Source: Hyphomicrobiaceae bacterium
Lineage (GTDB): Bacteria > Pseudomonadota > Alphaproteobacteria > Rhizobiales > Devosiaceae
DNA length: 64,000 bases
Direction of reading: 5' to 3'
Assembly (NCBI GenBank): GCA_020638095.1
Contig: JACKJF010000004.1
Coordinates: 868,001-932,000 of the forward strand
Shown: positions 1 to 9,922 of the stretch, piece after piece
Numbering within the stretch: position 1 is the first letter of the stretch
Layout: each line of letters begins with the position of its first letter
Notes under the pieces: model-generated
The model's database searches: none
What the model was told of the DNA's origin: nothing
Seen by the model: the letters and a program-made list of their open reading frames with translations, nothing else
Program-made: the position numbers and the translations under genes

Positions 1-577
1 CCTTCGGCTTTTCCACGAAACCGACAATCTTGTCGCGCCCATCGACATGCATGACCCCGAATGCCGAGGCTTCGGCTTTTGGAACTTCGAGGCATCCAAC
101 CGTCACGTGTGCGCCGCTATCCACATGCTGACGCAGCATGAGTTCGTAGTCCATCTTGTAAATGTGATCGCCGGCAAGAACGACGATATACTTGGTCCCC
201 ATATCCTCGATGATGTCGATGTTCTGGTAGACCGCGTCGGCCGTGCCCCGATACCAGATATCCTCGGCCAGCCGCTGGCTTGCCGGCAGAATGTCGAAGC
301 TTTCGTTTCGTTCCGGCCTCAGAAAGTTCCAGCCTCGGTTCAGGTGACGGATGAGGCTGTGTGCCTGATACTGGGTTGCCACCGCAATGCGGCGGATACC
401 GGAATTGATCGCGTTGCTGAGCGCGAAATCGATGATCCGTGATTTCCCGCCGAAGAACACAGCGGGTTTTGCGCGCCGATCGGTCAGTTCGACCAGCCGC
501 GACCCGCGCCCCCCCGCCAGAACATACGCCATCGCCTCGCGGGCAAGAGGCGAATACCGGTCTGTTGTCTGCGCCAT
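1..577 (-). CDS. glgC: Glucose-1-phosphate adenylyltransferase, N-terminal part (cut by window edge)
   Basis: This enzyme makes ADP-glucose from ATP and glucose-1-phosphate, the committed step of bacterial glycogen synthesis in the cytoplasm. Only the first 192 codons are inside the window, a little under half of the usual 420 or so. Visible hallmarks are the nucleotide-binding loop GGRGSRL at residues 22-28, the following [12 protein letters not shown] stretch with conserved Lys residues, and the [10 protein letters not shown] segment near residue 155. The ATG at 575-577 is preceded by GGAGGAG at a good distance. Only 11 bases separate it from the glgB stop codon, so the two are surely co-transcribed as glgP-glgB-glgC. 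The identification is very secure. Confidence 0.97.
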   Translation of the reverse strand, partial: MAQTTDRYSPLAREAMAYVLAGGRGSRLVELTDRRAKPAVFFGGKSRIIDFALSNAINSGIRRIAVATQYQAHSLIRHLNRGWNFLRPERNESFDILPASQRLAEDIWYRGTADAVYQNIDIIEDMGTKYIVVLAGDHIYKMDYELMLRQHVDSGAHVTVGCLEVPKAEASAFGVMHVDGRDKIVGFVEKPK

Positions 578-588
578 TTACTCCTCCA

Positions 589-2781
589 CTATCTCCCGTT
601 GTCCGGTCTAAGGATCAGGGTCGCCAGCGGCGGAATGGTGAGGCTCGCCTCGGCCGGCCATCCTCCACGACCAGCCTCCCTCGCCTCGACGCCCCCGAGA
701 TTGCCCTGGTTTGATCCGCCGTAAAGGTCGGAATCCGTATTCAGCCGCTCGACCCACCGCCCCGGCTGGGGCATCGGCACCACGTAGCCCGTGTGCGTCT
801 GCGGCGTGAAGTTGGTGATCACCACAACGGGTTCATGTCCCGGTGCCCGCCGGACCCAGGCAAAAACCGAATTGGTGTAGTCATTGGCGATCAGCCATTC
901 AAAGCCTTCCGGCTCGCAGTCGCGCTCGTGCAGCGCGCCGAGCTCGCGATAGACCGAATTGAGATCAGCAACCAGCGCCCGCATCTTGTCGTGCAGTTCG
1001 GCATCGAGCAGCCGCCAGTCGAGCCCGCGGGACTCGCTCCATTCGTCACGCTGGGCAAATTCCTGACCCATGAACAGGAGCTTCTTTCCCGGATAGCCCC
1101 ACATGAAGCCGTAATAGGCGCGCAGGTTGGCGAATTGCTGCCAGTTGTCGCCGCTCATCTTGTTGAGCAGCGAGCCCTTGCCGTGCACCACTTCGTCGTG
1201 ACTGAGCGGCAGCACGAAATTCTCGGAATAGGCGTAGAGCAGCCCGAACGTCATGTCGTTGTGGTGGTAGCGCCGGTAGATCGGGTCGCGGGACATGTAA
1301 CGAAGCGTGTCGTTCATGAACCCCATGTTCCATTTGAACCCGAATCCCAAACCACCGACATTGGTCGGCTTGGAGACGCCGGCAAAACTCGTCGACTCCT
1401 CGGCGATGGTGAAAATGCCGGACTGCGCGCGATAGACTTCCTCGTTGAACCGCTTGAGGAAGGCGATCGCTTCGTCATTCTCGTTGCCGCCGCGCGCATT
1501 CGGGATCCACTGACCCGGCTGGCGTGAGTAGTCGAGGTAAAGCATCGACGCAACCGCATCGACCCTGAGGCCATCGATGTGAAACTTTTCAAGCCAGTAG
1601 AGCGCGTTGTTGACGAGAAAGCTCAGCACTTCACGCCGGCTGAAATTGTAGATCAGCGTGTTCCAGTCCGGATGGAAACCCCGCCTGGGATCGAGATGCT
1701 CGTAGAGCGCCGTGCCGTCGAAGCGTGCCAGACCGTGCTCGTCGGTTGGAAAGTGTGCCGGCACCCAATCGAGAATGATCCCGAGCCCTTCACGGTGTGC
1801 CGCGTTCACGAACCGCGCGAACCCATGCGGGTCGCCGAAGCGCGAGGTTGGCGCAAAGAGCCCGACCGGCTGATAGCCCCAGGACGGATCGAACGGATGT
1901 TCCGAAATCGGGAGCAGTTCGAGGTGCGTGAACCCCATATCCTTGGCATAGGGCACCAGCTGTTCGGCCAACTGGTCATAGGACAGGAAAGTTCCGTCCG
2001 GGCGCCGCCGCCATGAGCCCATATGCACTTCGTAGATGCTCATCGGGCTGCGTCGCCAGTCGGTCTGGCCGCGCCGGGTCATATAGTCGCCGTCGCTCCA
2101 GTCGTAGGGGTCGGGGTTCGGCACGACCGACGCCGTCTTGGGCCTGACCTCGGCCTGCTGTCCCATCGGATCGGACTTGAGCGGCAGGAGCGCGCCTTGG
2201 GCGCCGACGATCTCGTATTTGTAAATGTCGTAGCGGCCGAGCCCTGGAACGAAAATCTCCCAGATGCCCGTATCCGTGCGCTTCCGCATCGTGTGGCGGC
2301 GTCCGTCCCAATCGTTGAACGGACCAACGACGCTGACCCGCCTTGCATTGGGCGCCCACACCGCGAAGTGAACGCCGTCCACCCCTTCGAACTGCATCAC
2401 ATGCGAGCCAAGGCGGTCAAAGAGCCTCAGGTGCGACCCCTCGCCCATGTAATAGTCGTCCATGGGTCCGAGCACCGGGCCAAAACTGTAGGGATCGTAA
2501 TAGGTCCACTCACCACCCGCATTGCGGGCGCGATAGGCTTGCGGGCCCTTGGTGCCGGCGGGCAGCAGTCCTTCGAAAATGCCGACCTCGGAAATCCGCT
2601 TCATTTCGGTGAGGAGGTTGCCGCCTCGGTCGATGGCATCGACGAACTCGGCATGAACCAGAAACAGTCGCGCGGCCACCCCATCCGCCGTGTCGTGCAA
2701 TCCCAAAACTGCAAAAGGATTGTCGTGCGCGCCCGTTTCAAGCGCCTTCAGGTCCCCACTCCCCAGTTGCCAACCTGCCAC
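589..2781 (-). CDS. glgB: 1,4-alpha-glucan branching enzyme
   Basis: GlgB cuts alpha-1,4 glucan and re-attaches the fragment through alpha-1,6 bonds, creating the branches of glycogen. The 730-residue protein has the family's full length: an N-terminal extension, a CBM48 domain (about 110-210), and a GH13 barrel (about 245-600). Visible GH13 motifs are DWVPAHFP (338-345), GLRVDAV with the nucleophile Asp408, AEES with the acid Glu461, and LSHDEVVHG around 526-534. Translation appears to start at a GTG (2779-2781), with GGGGAG about nine bases upstream. It lies 41 bases after glgP and 11 bases before glgC on the same strand. Confidence 0.98.
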   Translation of the reverse strand: MAGWQLGSGDLKALETGAHDNPFAVLGLHDTADGVAARLFLVHAEFVDAIDRGGNLLTEMKRISEVGIFEGLLPAGTKGPQAYRARNAGGEWTYYDPYSFGPVLGPMDDYYMGEGSHLRLFDRLGSHVMQFEGVDGVHFAVWAPNARRVSVVGPFNDWDGRRHTMRKRTDTGIWEIFVPGLGRYDIYKYEIVGAQGALLPLKSDPMGQQAEVRPKTASVVPNPDPYDWSDGDYMTRRGQTDWRRSPMSIYEVHMGSWRRRPDGTFLSYDQLAEQLVPYAKDMGFTHLELLPISEHPFDPSWGYQPVGLFAPTSRFGDPHGFARFVNAAHREGLGIILDWVPAHFPTDEHGLARFDGTALYEHLDPRRGFHPDWNTLIYNFSRREVLSFLVNNALYWLEKFHIDGLRVDAVASMLYLDYSRQPGQWIPNARGGNENDEAIAFLKRFNEEVYRAQSGIFTIAEESTSFAGVSKPTNVGGLGFGFKWNMGFMNDTLRYMSRDPIYRRYHHNDMTFGLLYAYSENFVLPLSHDEVVHGKGSLLNKMSGDNWQQFANLRAYYGFMWGYPGKKLLFMGQEFAQRDEWSESRGLDWRLLDAELHDKMRALVADLNSVYRELGALHERDCEPEGFEWLIANDYTNSVFAWVRRAPGHEPVVVITNFTPQTHTGYVVPMPQPGRWVERLNTDSDLYGGSNQGNLGGVEAREAGRGGWPAEASLTIPPLATLILRPDNGR

Positions 2782-2822
2782 TCGCGATCACTCCCCTGAT
2801 TGCTTTTGTCTTGCTCGCGTCC

Positions 2823-5294
2823 TCAAGTCGATTTTGCGCCCCAGATGTCCTTTGCATATTCGCGGATGGACCGGTCCGACGAGAACCAGCCCATATTGGC
2901 CGTGTTCAGGATCGCCATTTCCGCCCACTTGGACTGATCCCGCCACAGCGCATCGATCATTCGCTGCGCCTGCCAATAGGACGAGAAATCGCGCGCCACC
3001 ATGAACCAGTCATAATCGAGAATTCCGGTCATGAGGTCGTTGTAGCGCTGCGGATCGTCCGAACAAAAGGCCCCGCTGCGGATTGCGTTAATCGCGTCCT
3101 TGAGGTCGCGGTTTTCGCTGATCGTCGAAGTCGGCGGGCGCTGGTGACTACGCACCTCGGCAACCTCGGCCGCCGTCAGGCCAAAGATCGCGATATTGTC
3201 TTCGCCGACCCGCTCCAGCATTTCGACGTTGGCGCCATCGAGCGTGCCGATGGTAATCGCGCCGTTGAGCCCAAGCTTCATGTTGCCGGTCCCTGACGCT
3301 TCCATGCCCGCCGTCGAAATCTGTTCGGAGAGGTCCGCCGCCGGCATGATCGCTTCGGCGAGCGAGACATTGTAGTTCGGAAGGAACACGACCTTCAAAA
3401 GGCCGCGCACCGCCGGATCGCTGTTGACCACCTTGGCGACGTCATTGATCAGCTTGATGATCAGCTTGGCGTTCCAATAGCTGGGCGCCGCCTTGCCGGC
3501 GAAAATCTTGACACGTGGGACCCAGTCCCGTTCCGGGTGCGCCCGGATCGCGTCGTAGGTTGCGACCGTTTCGATGATGTTGAGCAGCTGGCGCTTGTAT
3601 TCGTGGAACCGCTTGACGTGAACGTCGAACATCGCCCCGGCCGACACGGTGATGCCAGTACGCTCCTTGATGAGCGCAGCAAGGTCCGCCTTGTTGTCGT
3701 TCTTGACCTGCATGAACTGCTTCTGGAAATCGGGATCCTTGGCGTGCGCGCGAAGATCCGACAGCCGTTCCGCGTCATCGAGAAACGCGTCACCGATGCG
3801 CGACCGGATCAGGCTGCTCAGTCGCGGATTGCACTGTTTGAGCCAGCGCCGCGGCGTGATGCCATTGGTCTTGGCGTTGATCCGGTCCGGATAGAGTTCA
3901 TGAAGGTTCTTGAACACCGAGACCTTCATCAGCTCGCCGTGGAGCTGTGAGACACCGTTGATCGAGTGCGACCCGACAAAGGCCAATGCACCCATACGCA
4001 CCCGCCGCCCGGCCACCTCGTCGATCAGCGAAATGTTGCCGAGGTGCATGTCGTCGACCTTGAGCTTTTTGCGCGCCTCGGCCAGCAGTTGCGCATTGAT
4101 CGCATAAACGATCTGCATGTGGCGCGGCAGCAGACGCTCCAGCATCGATACCGGCCAGGTTTCCAACGCTTCAGGCAGAAGTGTGTGGTTCGTGTAGGCC
4201 ATGGTCGCAACAGTGATCTTCCAGGCCTTCTCCCATTTCATCCCGTGCTCATCGATCAACAGGCGCATGAGCTCGGCCACGGAAATGGCCGGGTGCGTAT
4301 CGTTCAGCTGCACGGCGACCTTGTCTGGAAGGTTGTCGAGCGTCTTGAACTGCTGCAGGTGCCGCCTCAGAATGTCCTGGAGCGACGCCGAGGAGAAGAA
4401 GAACTCCTGGCGCAGCCGGAGCTCCTGCCCGGCCTCGGTCGCGTCCGCCGGATAAAGAACCCGCGTCAGCGCTTCCGCCTTCGAGCTTTCCGCCAGCGCG
4501 CCGATATGATCGCCCTCGTTGAACCGGTCGAGCAGGATCGGATCGATCGGCTGCGCGCTCCACAACCGCAGCGTATTCACCCTCGCCGCCCGCCAACCGA
4601 CGATCGGCGTGTCGAATGCGACGGCGTGAACATGGTCGGCCGGCTCCCACGTGTGGCTGAAGGTTCCGTCCTCATGCTCGGTGGTGATCACCTTGCCGCC
4701 AAAGCCGATCTCGTAAGTGCTTTCCCGCCGTTCGAACTCCCACGGGTTGCCGTGCGCCAGCCAGTCTTCCGGCAGTTCCACCTGCCAGCCGTCGGAAATT
4801 TCCTGGCGGAAAAGGCCGTGCACATAGCGAATGCCATAGCCATAGGCGGGCACCTGAACGCTCGCCATCGACTCCATGAAGCACGCCGCAAGCCGTCCAA
4901 GACCGCCATTGCCGAGCGCCGCATCGGGTTCGAGCTCCACGAGATCGCCGAGATCGACGCCGAAGGTCGCAAGCGCCGCGCGTACTGAGTCGACCATTTC
5001 CATGTTGCACATGGCATCGCGCAGCAGCCGGCCGATCAGGAATTCCAGCGACAGGTAATAAACCCGTTTGTCGCCATGCGACCAGGTTTGCCGCGTGGAT
5101 TCCATCCACTTGTCGACCACCCAGTCGCGCAGCGCCAGAATAGTCGCCTTCAGCCAGTCATGCCGCCGCGCAACAATCGGATCCTTGCCCACCGCATAAG
5201 TGAGCTTGCGCATGACGACTTCAGCAAAGGCTTCGGGAGAGTTGGGGCGGGGCTCAGGCGTGGGCGCACTAATAGCGAGAGGCTCTTGCGGCAT
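2823..5294 (-). CDS. glgP: Glycogen/starch/alpha-glucan phosphorylase
   Basis: GlgP removes glucose units from glycogen by phosphorolysis, releasing glucose-1-phosphate; it needs pyridoxal phosphate. The reading frame stays open upstream to 5543, but that would overlap the neighbouring sulfotransferase gene. The ATG at 5292-5294 has AAGGA eight bases before it and gives 823 residues, the normal family size. The PLP-binding segment EASGTGNMK is present, with the cofactor Lys at about residue 673. It is the first gene of the glgP-glgB-glgC operon, so degradation and synthesis enzymes are made from one transcript, as in many proteobacteria. Very confident. Confidence 0.98.
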   Translation of the reverse strand: MPQEPLAISAPTPEPRPNSPEAFAEVVMRKLTYAVGKDPIVARRHDWLKATILALRDWVVDKWMESTRQTWSHGDKRVYYLSLEFLIGRLLRDAMCNMEMVDSVRAALATFGVDLGDLVELEPDAALGNGGLGRLAACFMESMASVQVPAYGYGIRYVHGLFRQEISDGWQVELPEDWLAHGNPWEFERRESTYEIGFGGKVITTEHEDGTFSHTWEPADHVHAVAFDTPIVGWRAARVNTLRLWSAQPIDPILLDRFNEGDHIGALAESSKAEALTRVLYPADATEAGQELRLRQEFFFSSASLQDILRRHLQQFKTLDNLPDKVAVQLNDTHPAISVAELMRLLIDEHGMKWEKAWKITVATMAYTNHTLLPEALETWPVSMLERLLPRHMQIVYAINAQLLAEARKKLKVDDMHLGNISLIDEVAGRRVRMGALAFVGSHSINGVSQLHGELMKVSVFKNLHELYPDRINAKTNGITPRRWLKQCNPRLSSLIRSRIGDAFLDDAERLSDLRAHAKDPDFQKQFMQVKNDNKADLAALIKERTGITVSAGAMFDVHVKRFHEYKRQLLNIIETVATYDAIRAHPERDWVPRVKIFAGKAAPSYWNAKLIIKLINDVAKVVNSDPAVRGLLKVVFLPNYNVSLAEAIMPAADLSEQISTAGMEASGTGNMKLGLNGAITIGTLDGANVEMLERVGEDNIAIFGLTAAEVAEVRSHQRPPTSTISENRDLKDAINAIRSGAFCSDDPQRYNDLMTGILDYDWFMVARDFSSYWQAQRMIDALWRDQSKWAEMAILNTANMGWFSSDRSIREYAKDIWGAKST

Positions 5295-5404
5295 TGCGCA
5301 ATCCTTGCTTGTTTTTCGTTCCCCTCTGCCAAAATATTCGCCAGTCGCGCGCCAAATTGCAAGCGAATTAACCCGGACACCCCAACCGAAAGGCTTGCCC
5401 CGGC

Positions 5405-6757
5405 CTAGCGCGCGGCAAGTTCCGCTTCGTATCTGCTGACGAATTCGTCTCCGCCCATCGCGTCGATCATGGGTTGGAGCGCTTGGCGATAGGGCCGCCA
5501 TCGTTCGACGGCGCGCTGATAGATCGGCTGGCGAACCTGCCATTGGCTGGCCGTCAGCACACCCCTTTTGTCGCCTTTCGGCTCCAGATAGGAAGGTTCA
5601 AAGGAAAGTCCGGCAAAATCGAACAGGGTCTGACCCGTTTCAAGCGGATTTCCGACGAGGTCTTCGTAGCGGAGATCAAAAATCTCGATGCCAGGGACCC
5701 TCGACCAAAGATCGACACTCTTCCAGACGTTCACCAGATGTTCGCCGATCAGCGCGAGATCATTGGAATAGCCATTGCCCGCAAAGAAGCGGGTGAAATA
5801 GTTCGAGAGACCCACCGCCAAAGGGTGCCGCCGGACATGAATGATCCGCGCCTCCGGAAAGAGCATCGCAATCAGGCCGATCCGCTCGGCATTGTGCGGC
5901 AGCTTGTCGGTGAAATAGGTCTGCTCGGGCCGCATGCGCTGCCGGTAGAATTTGCGAATATCTTCGGCCTGCCTTGCGAAAACGTCGCGATCGATTCCGG
6001 GCAGCATCAGGTCGGCTTCCGCAACGGAACGCTGTTCGAGTTTCAGCAATTGCTGTTCGGCCAGAAAAACCGGGCTATATTCGCCACCGGCATAGACTGC
6101 CGGATTGCGGGCCAGAACCGATTCAACAAGGGTCGTACCCGAACGTGGCATGCCGAGCACGAAGACCGGCCGCAGGCGGCCTTCCGTGGCCGGCACCTTC
6201 AGACTGCCGGAAGCGATGAGTTTTTCAAGATTTTCGAGCCGGCGCCGTTCGGTCACCATGTCATAAGGGCGGGCGTTGAGACGGTTCGCCTCATGCGCAT
6301 GCGACATGGAGCGCGCGGCGTCTCCCAGGTCGTCGTATACCTTGGACAGGCCAAATTGCGCATATTCACGCAACTGGTCCGGCAATCCGCCGGTTTCGAG
6401 CATTGCCTCAAAGTGCCGGACTGTCGCATCCGTTTCCTTGTACCGCTGGTTTTGGGCAAGGCTGAAAAAGGCCTGCGCATCGTTCGGATTGAGCCGCAGA
6501 GCGTCGCCAAAAGCAGCCCGCGCCTCGTCCGTCGCCCCCGTCGAGGCGAGAATGGTCGCAAGATTGTGTCTGAGGCTTGCCGACTGCGGCGCCGCCGTGA
6601 TCGCCTGCTTCATGTCCCTGAGTGCAAGTTTGACGTCGCCGCCCATCGACCAGACACTCATCGCGCGGCAGGCGAGAATCTCAGGATGGCCCGGGTTGAC
6701 CTTGAGCAACCGCGTGGCAAGCTCAGCGGCCTCGCGATAGCGGCCCGCGCCGATCAA
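5405..6757 (-). CDS. TPR-domain sulfotransferase family protein (divergent member of a three-gene set)
   Basis: About 450 residues: tetratricopeptide repeats over roughly the first 170 and a sulfotransferase domain after that. The PAPS-binding loop is visible as VLGMPRSGTT near residue 200, and the second PAPS-contact region as HVRRHPLAVGLSNYF. Such proteins transfer sulfate from PAPS to an unknown acceptor, often a polysaccharide or a protein tyrosine; the substrate cannot be read from sequence. The start is uncertain. No in-frame ATG lies near the front, and a TTG at 6755-6757, with AAAGGA about ten bases upstream, is the best choice because the first TPR helix begins right there. CTG codons lie slightly upstream. 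It sits 110 bases before glgP on the same strand. Confidence 0.85.
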   Translation of the reverse strand: MIGAGRYREAAELATRLLKVNPGHPEILACRAMSVWSMGGDVKLALRDMKQAITAAPQSASLRHNLATILASTGATDEARAAFGDALRLNPNDAQAFFSLAQNQRYKETDATVRHFEAMLETGGLPDQLREYAQFGLSKVYDDLGDAARSMSHAHEANRLNARPYDMVTERRRLENLEKLIASGSLKVPATEGRLRPVFVLGMPRSGTTLVESVLARNPAVYAGGEYSPVFLAEQQLLKLEQRSVAEADLMLPGIDRDVFARQAEDIRKFYRQRMRPEQTYFTDKLPHNAERIGLIAMLFPEARIIHVRRHPLAVGLSNYFTRFFAGNGYSNDLALIGEHLVNVWKSVDLWSRVPGIEIFDLRYEDLVGNPLETGQTLFDFAGLSFEPSYLEPKGDKRGVLTASQWQVRQPIYQRAVERWRPYRQALQPMIDAMGGDEFVSRYEAELAAR

Positions 6758-6848
6758 CGCCCAGGCATCCTTTGTCGTCAGCGCCGCCAGTTTCGCAACT
6801 CCTCACCGCGATTGGCCCTCATGTAATCCAGAGCGCCTCGGCCTTTGA

Positions 6849-8306
6849 CTATTCTGCGGGAACCTGCCCCGCCGCGCGCCCTGCCTCGAAGTCCGCTTCG
6901 ATCCAGTCCATTCCGCCAAACCCTTCGATCATCTTGCCAATATAGGGCTCGTAGGGTTTCCACCGCGCCTTCGAACTCGAATAGACCGGCTGCCTGACCT
7001 GCCATTTGCTCGCCGTCATCACCGTCGACCGGTCCGACCGCTCGGGATTGAGGCAATTCGGATTCCACTTGAGGCCAAGAAACTTCAGGAGGCGCCGGAC
7101 CTGAGGCTCGAAATCCTCGATCAGGTTCTCGTACGACAGGTCAAGGACAGGATTGGGAATGAGGCCACGCGAAATTTCGACGTTTTCCAGCATTTGCCGG
7201 TAATAGTGCCCGATCCATTCCTGCCGGAACGAAAAGTCGAGCCCCTTGGCAAAGCGCTTGAAATAGCAGGACAGGCCGATGTCGAGCGGGTGCCGGCGCA
7301 TGAAGATGATCGGCGCGGTTGGATAGAGACGCGAAATCAATGGCAGCATGAAGACGTTCATCGGCATCTTGTCGGTGAACCGCTGCCGCAAGGGGCCCCC
7401 CTTCTGGGCTTCAACCGATTTCCGGATTCGCTGTACGAACTTGGCATATTGCTCTTTGTCAAATGTCCGAAGCATGGTGTGGACGCCGACATTTCGCTCG
7501 CCGCGTGCGATGATCGCCATGCTCAAATCCTGTTCAACGTCACGCACGGCAAGCAGTTCGCCTGCCGCGTAGACATCCGGGTGCCGGGAGAGAATGGTCT
7601 CGACGAGGGTCGTACCGGAGCGCGGCATCCCCACAATGAAAATCGGTGGATTGGCGCGCTTGCCGCTGTCGTCACAACCTTCCAGACCCAGTTTGGCCAA
7701 TCGTTTCAGGTCCGACAATCGTTGCTCAGCCTCGGCTGGTACGTAGGACTTGTCCGAAAGGGCATTTGCCTGGTCTGCCAGCTTGACGGCAATTTCTGGC
7801 ATCTTGAGGTCGTCATAAACCTTGCAGAGCGCGAAACCCGCCAGTTCCTTTTGCACCCCCGACAAGTCGCCGCGCTCGAACCGGTCCAGATAGGTACGTA
7901 CTAACGGCGTTTCGCTGGTGAACTTTCCCGTGTCCACATAGTTGAAAAGAAAGGCCGTGTTTTGCGGATTGATTGCCAGTGCCTGCTCGAAAAGCGCTCG
8001 CGCCTCGTCATTTTCGCCCCTGGCGGCGAGCATCATGCCGAGATAGTCGCGAATGCGGGCCGACTTTGGCGCAAGCTGCATGGCGCGCCGCATTTCATCG
8101 ATGCTTGTTTCCGCATCGATGCCCTGCTGCCAGTTCGCAAATGCCCTGACGGCGATGGCGCCTGCATTGCTCGGGTGCAGGCGCAGGATCTGCTCGCACA
8201 TTTTGACGGCCGCGTCATGTCGCGACGCCGAAAGCAGGGCGAGCGCCTGTTCAACGCTCACCGTTTCCGGCTTGTTCAGAAGGGTAGCTGATGGAAGCTG
8301 CGCCAT
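6849..8306 (-). CDS. TPR-domain sulfotransferase family protein (tandem paralogue 2)
   Basis: A 485-residue protein with N-terminal TPR helices (about 15-190) and a C-terminal sulfotransferase domain. The PAPS 5'-phosphosulfate loop reads IVGMPRSGTTLVETIL near residue 225, and the 3'-phosphate region FMRRHPLDIGLSCYF near 335. It begins MAQLPSATLLN, like its neighbour at 8348-9802, and the two match closely along the whole length, including the end block MTASKWQVRQPVYSSS. This is clearly a tandem duplication. The acceptor is unknown. The 91-base gap to the third sulfotransferase gene and the shared strand suggest one transcript. No signal peptide is seen, so a cytoplasmic enzyme is likely. Confidence 0.88.
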   Translation of the reverse strand: MAQLPSATLLNKPETVSVEQALALLSASRHDAAVKMCEQILRLHPSNAGAIAVRAFANWQQGIDAETSIDEMRRAMQLAPKSARIRDYLGMMLAARGENDEARALFEQALAINPQNTAFLFNYVDTGKFTSETPLVRTYLDRFERGDLSGVQKELAGFALCKVYDDLKMPEIAVKLADQANALSDKSYVPAEAEQRLSDLKRLAKLGLEGCDDSGKRANPPIFIVGMPRSGTTLVETILSRHPDVYAAGELLAVRDVEQDLSMAIIARGERNVGVHTMLRTFDKEQYAKFVQRIRKSVEAQKGGPLRQRFTDKMPMNVFMLPLISRLYPTAPIIFMRRHPLDIGLSCYFKRFAKGLDFSFRQEWIGHYYRQMLENVEISRGLIPNPVLDLSYENLIEDFEPQVRRLLKFLGLKWNPNCLNPERSDRSTVMTASKWQVRQPVYSSSKARWKPYEPYIGKMIEGFGGMDWIEADFEAGRAAGQVPAE

Positions 8307-8347
8307 CTCGGCCTTTCGCGTCGGATTGCCGCCTTAATAGTCAGCGG

Positions 8348-9802
8348 TCAGTTCCTGGTCCGGCCGGCTGCCCGGCCTTCTTCGAAGTCCTTTTCGATCC
8401 AGTCCATCCCGCCGAACCCTTCGATCATCCTGCCGATGTAGGGCTCGTATCGTTTCCACCTTGCCCTGGAACTCGAATAGACCGGCTGCCGCACTTGCCA
8501 TTTGCTGGCCGTCATGACCGTCGACCGGTCCGTTTGTTCGGGGTTCAGGCACGCGGGATTCCACTTGAGGCCAACGAAATCGAGCAGCCGGCGCACCTGG
8601 GGCTCAAAGTCTTCAATCAGGGTCTCATAACTGAGATCGAGCACGGGGTTGGGGATGATCCGCCGCGAAATCTCCACATGCTCTTCCATGCGGCGGTAAT
8701 AGTGCCCAACCGCCTCCTGGTGGAACGCGAATTCCAGCCCCTTTGTAAACCGCTTGAAATAGCAGGAAAGGCCGATGTCGAGGGGATGTCGGCGCATGTA
8801 AACGATCGGTGCCGTCGGAAAGAGCCGCGAAATGAGCGTCAGTTTAAAGGCGTTCATCGGCATCTTGTCGGTGTAGCGGTGCCTGATGGTCCGTTCGGCC
8901 TGCCGCTCGACCAGCCGCTTCATTTCTTGAACGCGTTTTGCATAAACTTCCTTCGGCACAGTCACCAGCATCGTGTGCGGACCTAGGTCTCTGCGACCCT
9001 GACCCATGAGATGCGCCCCCATGAGCTGTTCGATGTGCGACACCGCCAGCAATTCACCTGCGGCATAGACCTCGGGGTGGCGCGACAGAATGGTCTCGAC
9101 CAGCGTGGTGCCCGACCGCGGCATGCCGACGATGAAGATCGGCGGGCTCGCGCGCTTGCCGCTATCCGCCACGCCGTCGAAGCCGACCTGTGCCAGGCGA
9201 ACCAGATCCCGCGTTCGATCATCGAGAAGCTTGGGATTGTATGGCCGGTTCGACAGGGAATTGGCGACGTCAGCAACTTCAATGGCCCGCTGTGGCATCT
9301 TCAGGTCATCGTAGACTTTGGCAAGGGCAAAGCCGACCATTTCACGTTGCGCCGGAATGTACTCGTCCGAAAGAAACCGTTCGTAGAACGATCGGATCAG
9401 CGGCGTTTCCTCGGTGAACTTGGTCACGTCGACATAGTTGAACAGCGCCGAGGTGTTGTTTGGGTCCAACCGCAACGCCTGCTCGAAAAGCCGCTTGGAT
9501 TCGTCCAGGTCTTCGGTGGTGGCGAGGATATTTGCCAGATAGTTGTGAGCGGTCGAAGAGTCGGGCGCCATGGCCAGGGCGCGGCGCGCCTCGGCAATGC
9601 AATATTTCGGGTCCCGGTGGAGTTGCCAGAAGGCCAACGCGCGAACCGAAACGGCCGTTGCGTTGTCAGGCATCACCGCAAGCACCTGATCGCACATTTT
9701 GGCGGCGGCCTCGTATTTCGCCTCGGCCATCAGCCGGAGCGCCTGATCGACGCTCGCCGTCTCCGGCCGGTTCAACAGTGTGGCAGAAGGAAGCTGTGCC
9801 AT
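8348..9802 (-). CDS. TPR-domain sulfotransferase family protein (tandem paralogue 1)
   Basis: A 484-residue protein with the same architecture as the gene 41 bases downstream: TPR region first, then a sulfotransferase domain with IVGMPRSGTTLVETIL near residue 225 and YMRRHPLDIGLSCYF near 335. It is the first gene of the same-strand run (three sulfotransferases, then glgP-glgB-glgC). The ATG at 9800-9802 gives MAQLPSATLLNRP, matching the paralogue's start exactly, which supports both start calls. Substrate and role are not readable from sequence. The 120 bases before it hold the divergent promoter region shared with the nucleoside hydrolase gene. Confidence 0.88.
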   Translation of the reverse strand: MAQLPSATLLNRPETASVDQALRLMAEAKYEAAAKMCDQVLAVMPDNATAVSVRALAFWQLHRDPKYCIAEARRALAMAPDSSTAHNYLANILATTEDLDESKRLFEQALRLDPNNTSALFNYVDVTKFTEETPLIRSFYERFLSDEYIPAQREMVGFALAKVYDDLKMPQRAIEVADVANSLSNRPYNPKLLDDRTRDLVRLAQVGFDGVADSGKRASPPIFIVGMPRSGTTLVETILSRHPEVYAAGELLAVSHIEQLMGAHLMGQGRRDLGPHTMLVTVPKEVYAKRVQEMKRLVERQAERTIRHRYTDKMPMNAFKLTLISRLFPTAPIVYMRRHPLDIGLSCYFKRFTKGLEFAFHQEAVGHYYRRMEEHVEISRRIIPNPVLDLSYETLIEDFEPQVRRLLDFVGLKWNPACLNPEQTDRSTVMTASKWQVRQPVYSSSRARWKRYEPYIGRMIEGFGGMDWIEKDFEEGRAAGRTRN

Positions 9803-9922
9803 GGTTTTCGTCCGCTCTTGTTCTAATCCTGCAAATGGGACATAGGTTTTGCGCCTCCCCGCAGGCGCACGTCCTCATATGATGCCTGCACCCGCATTGT
9901 CCAATCCCGAAGGTGAATTTTA

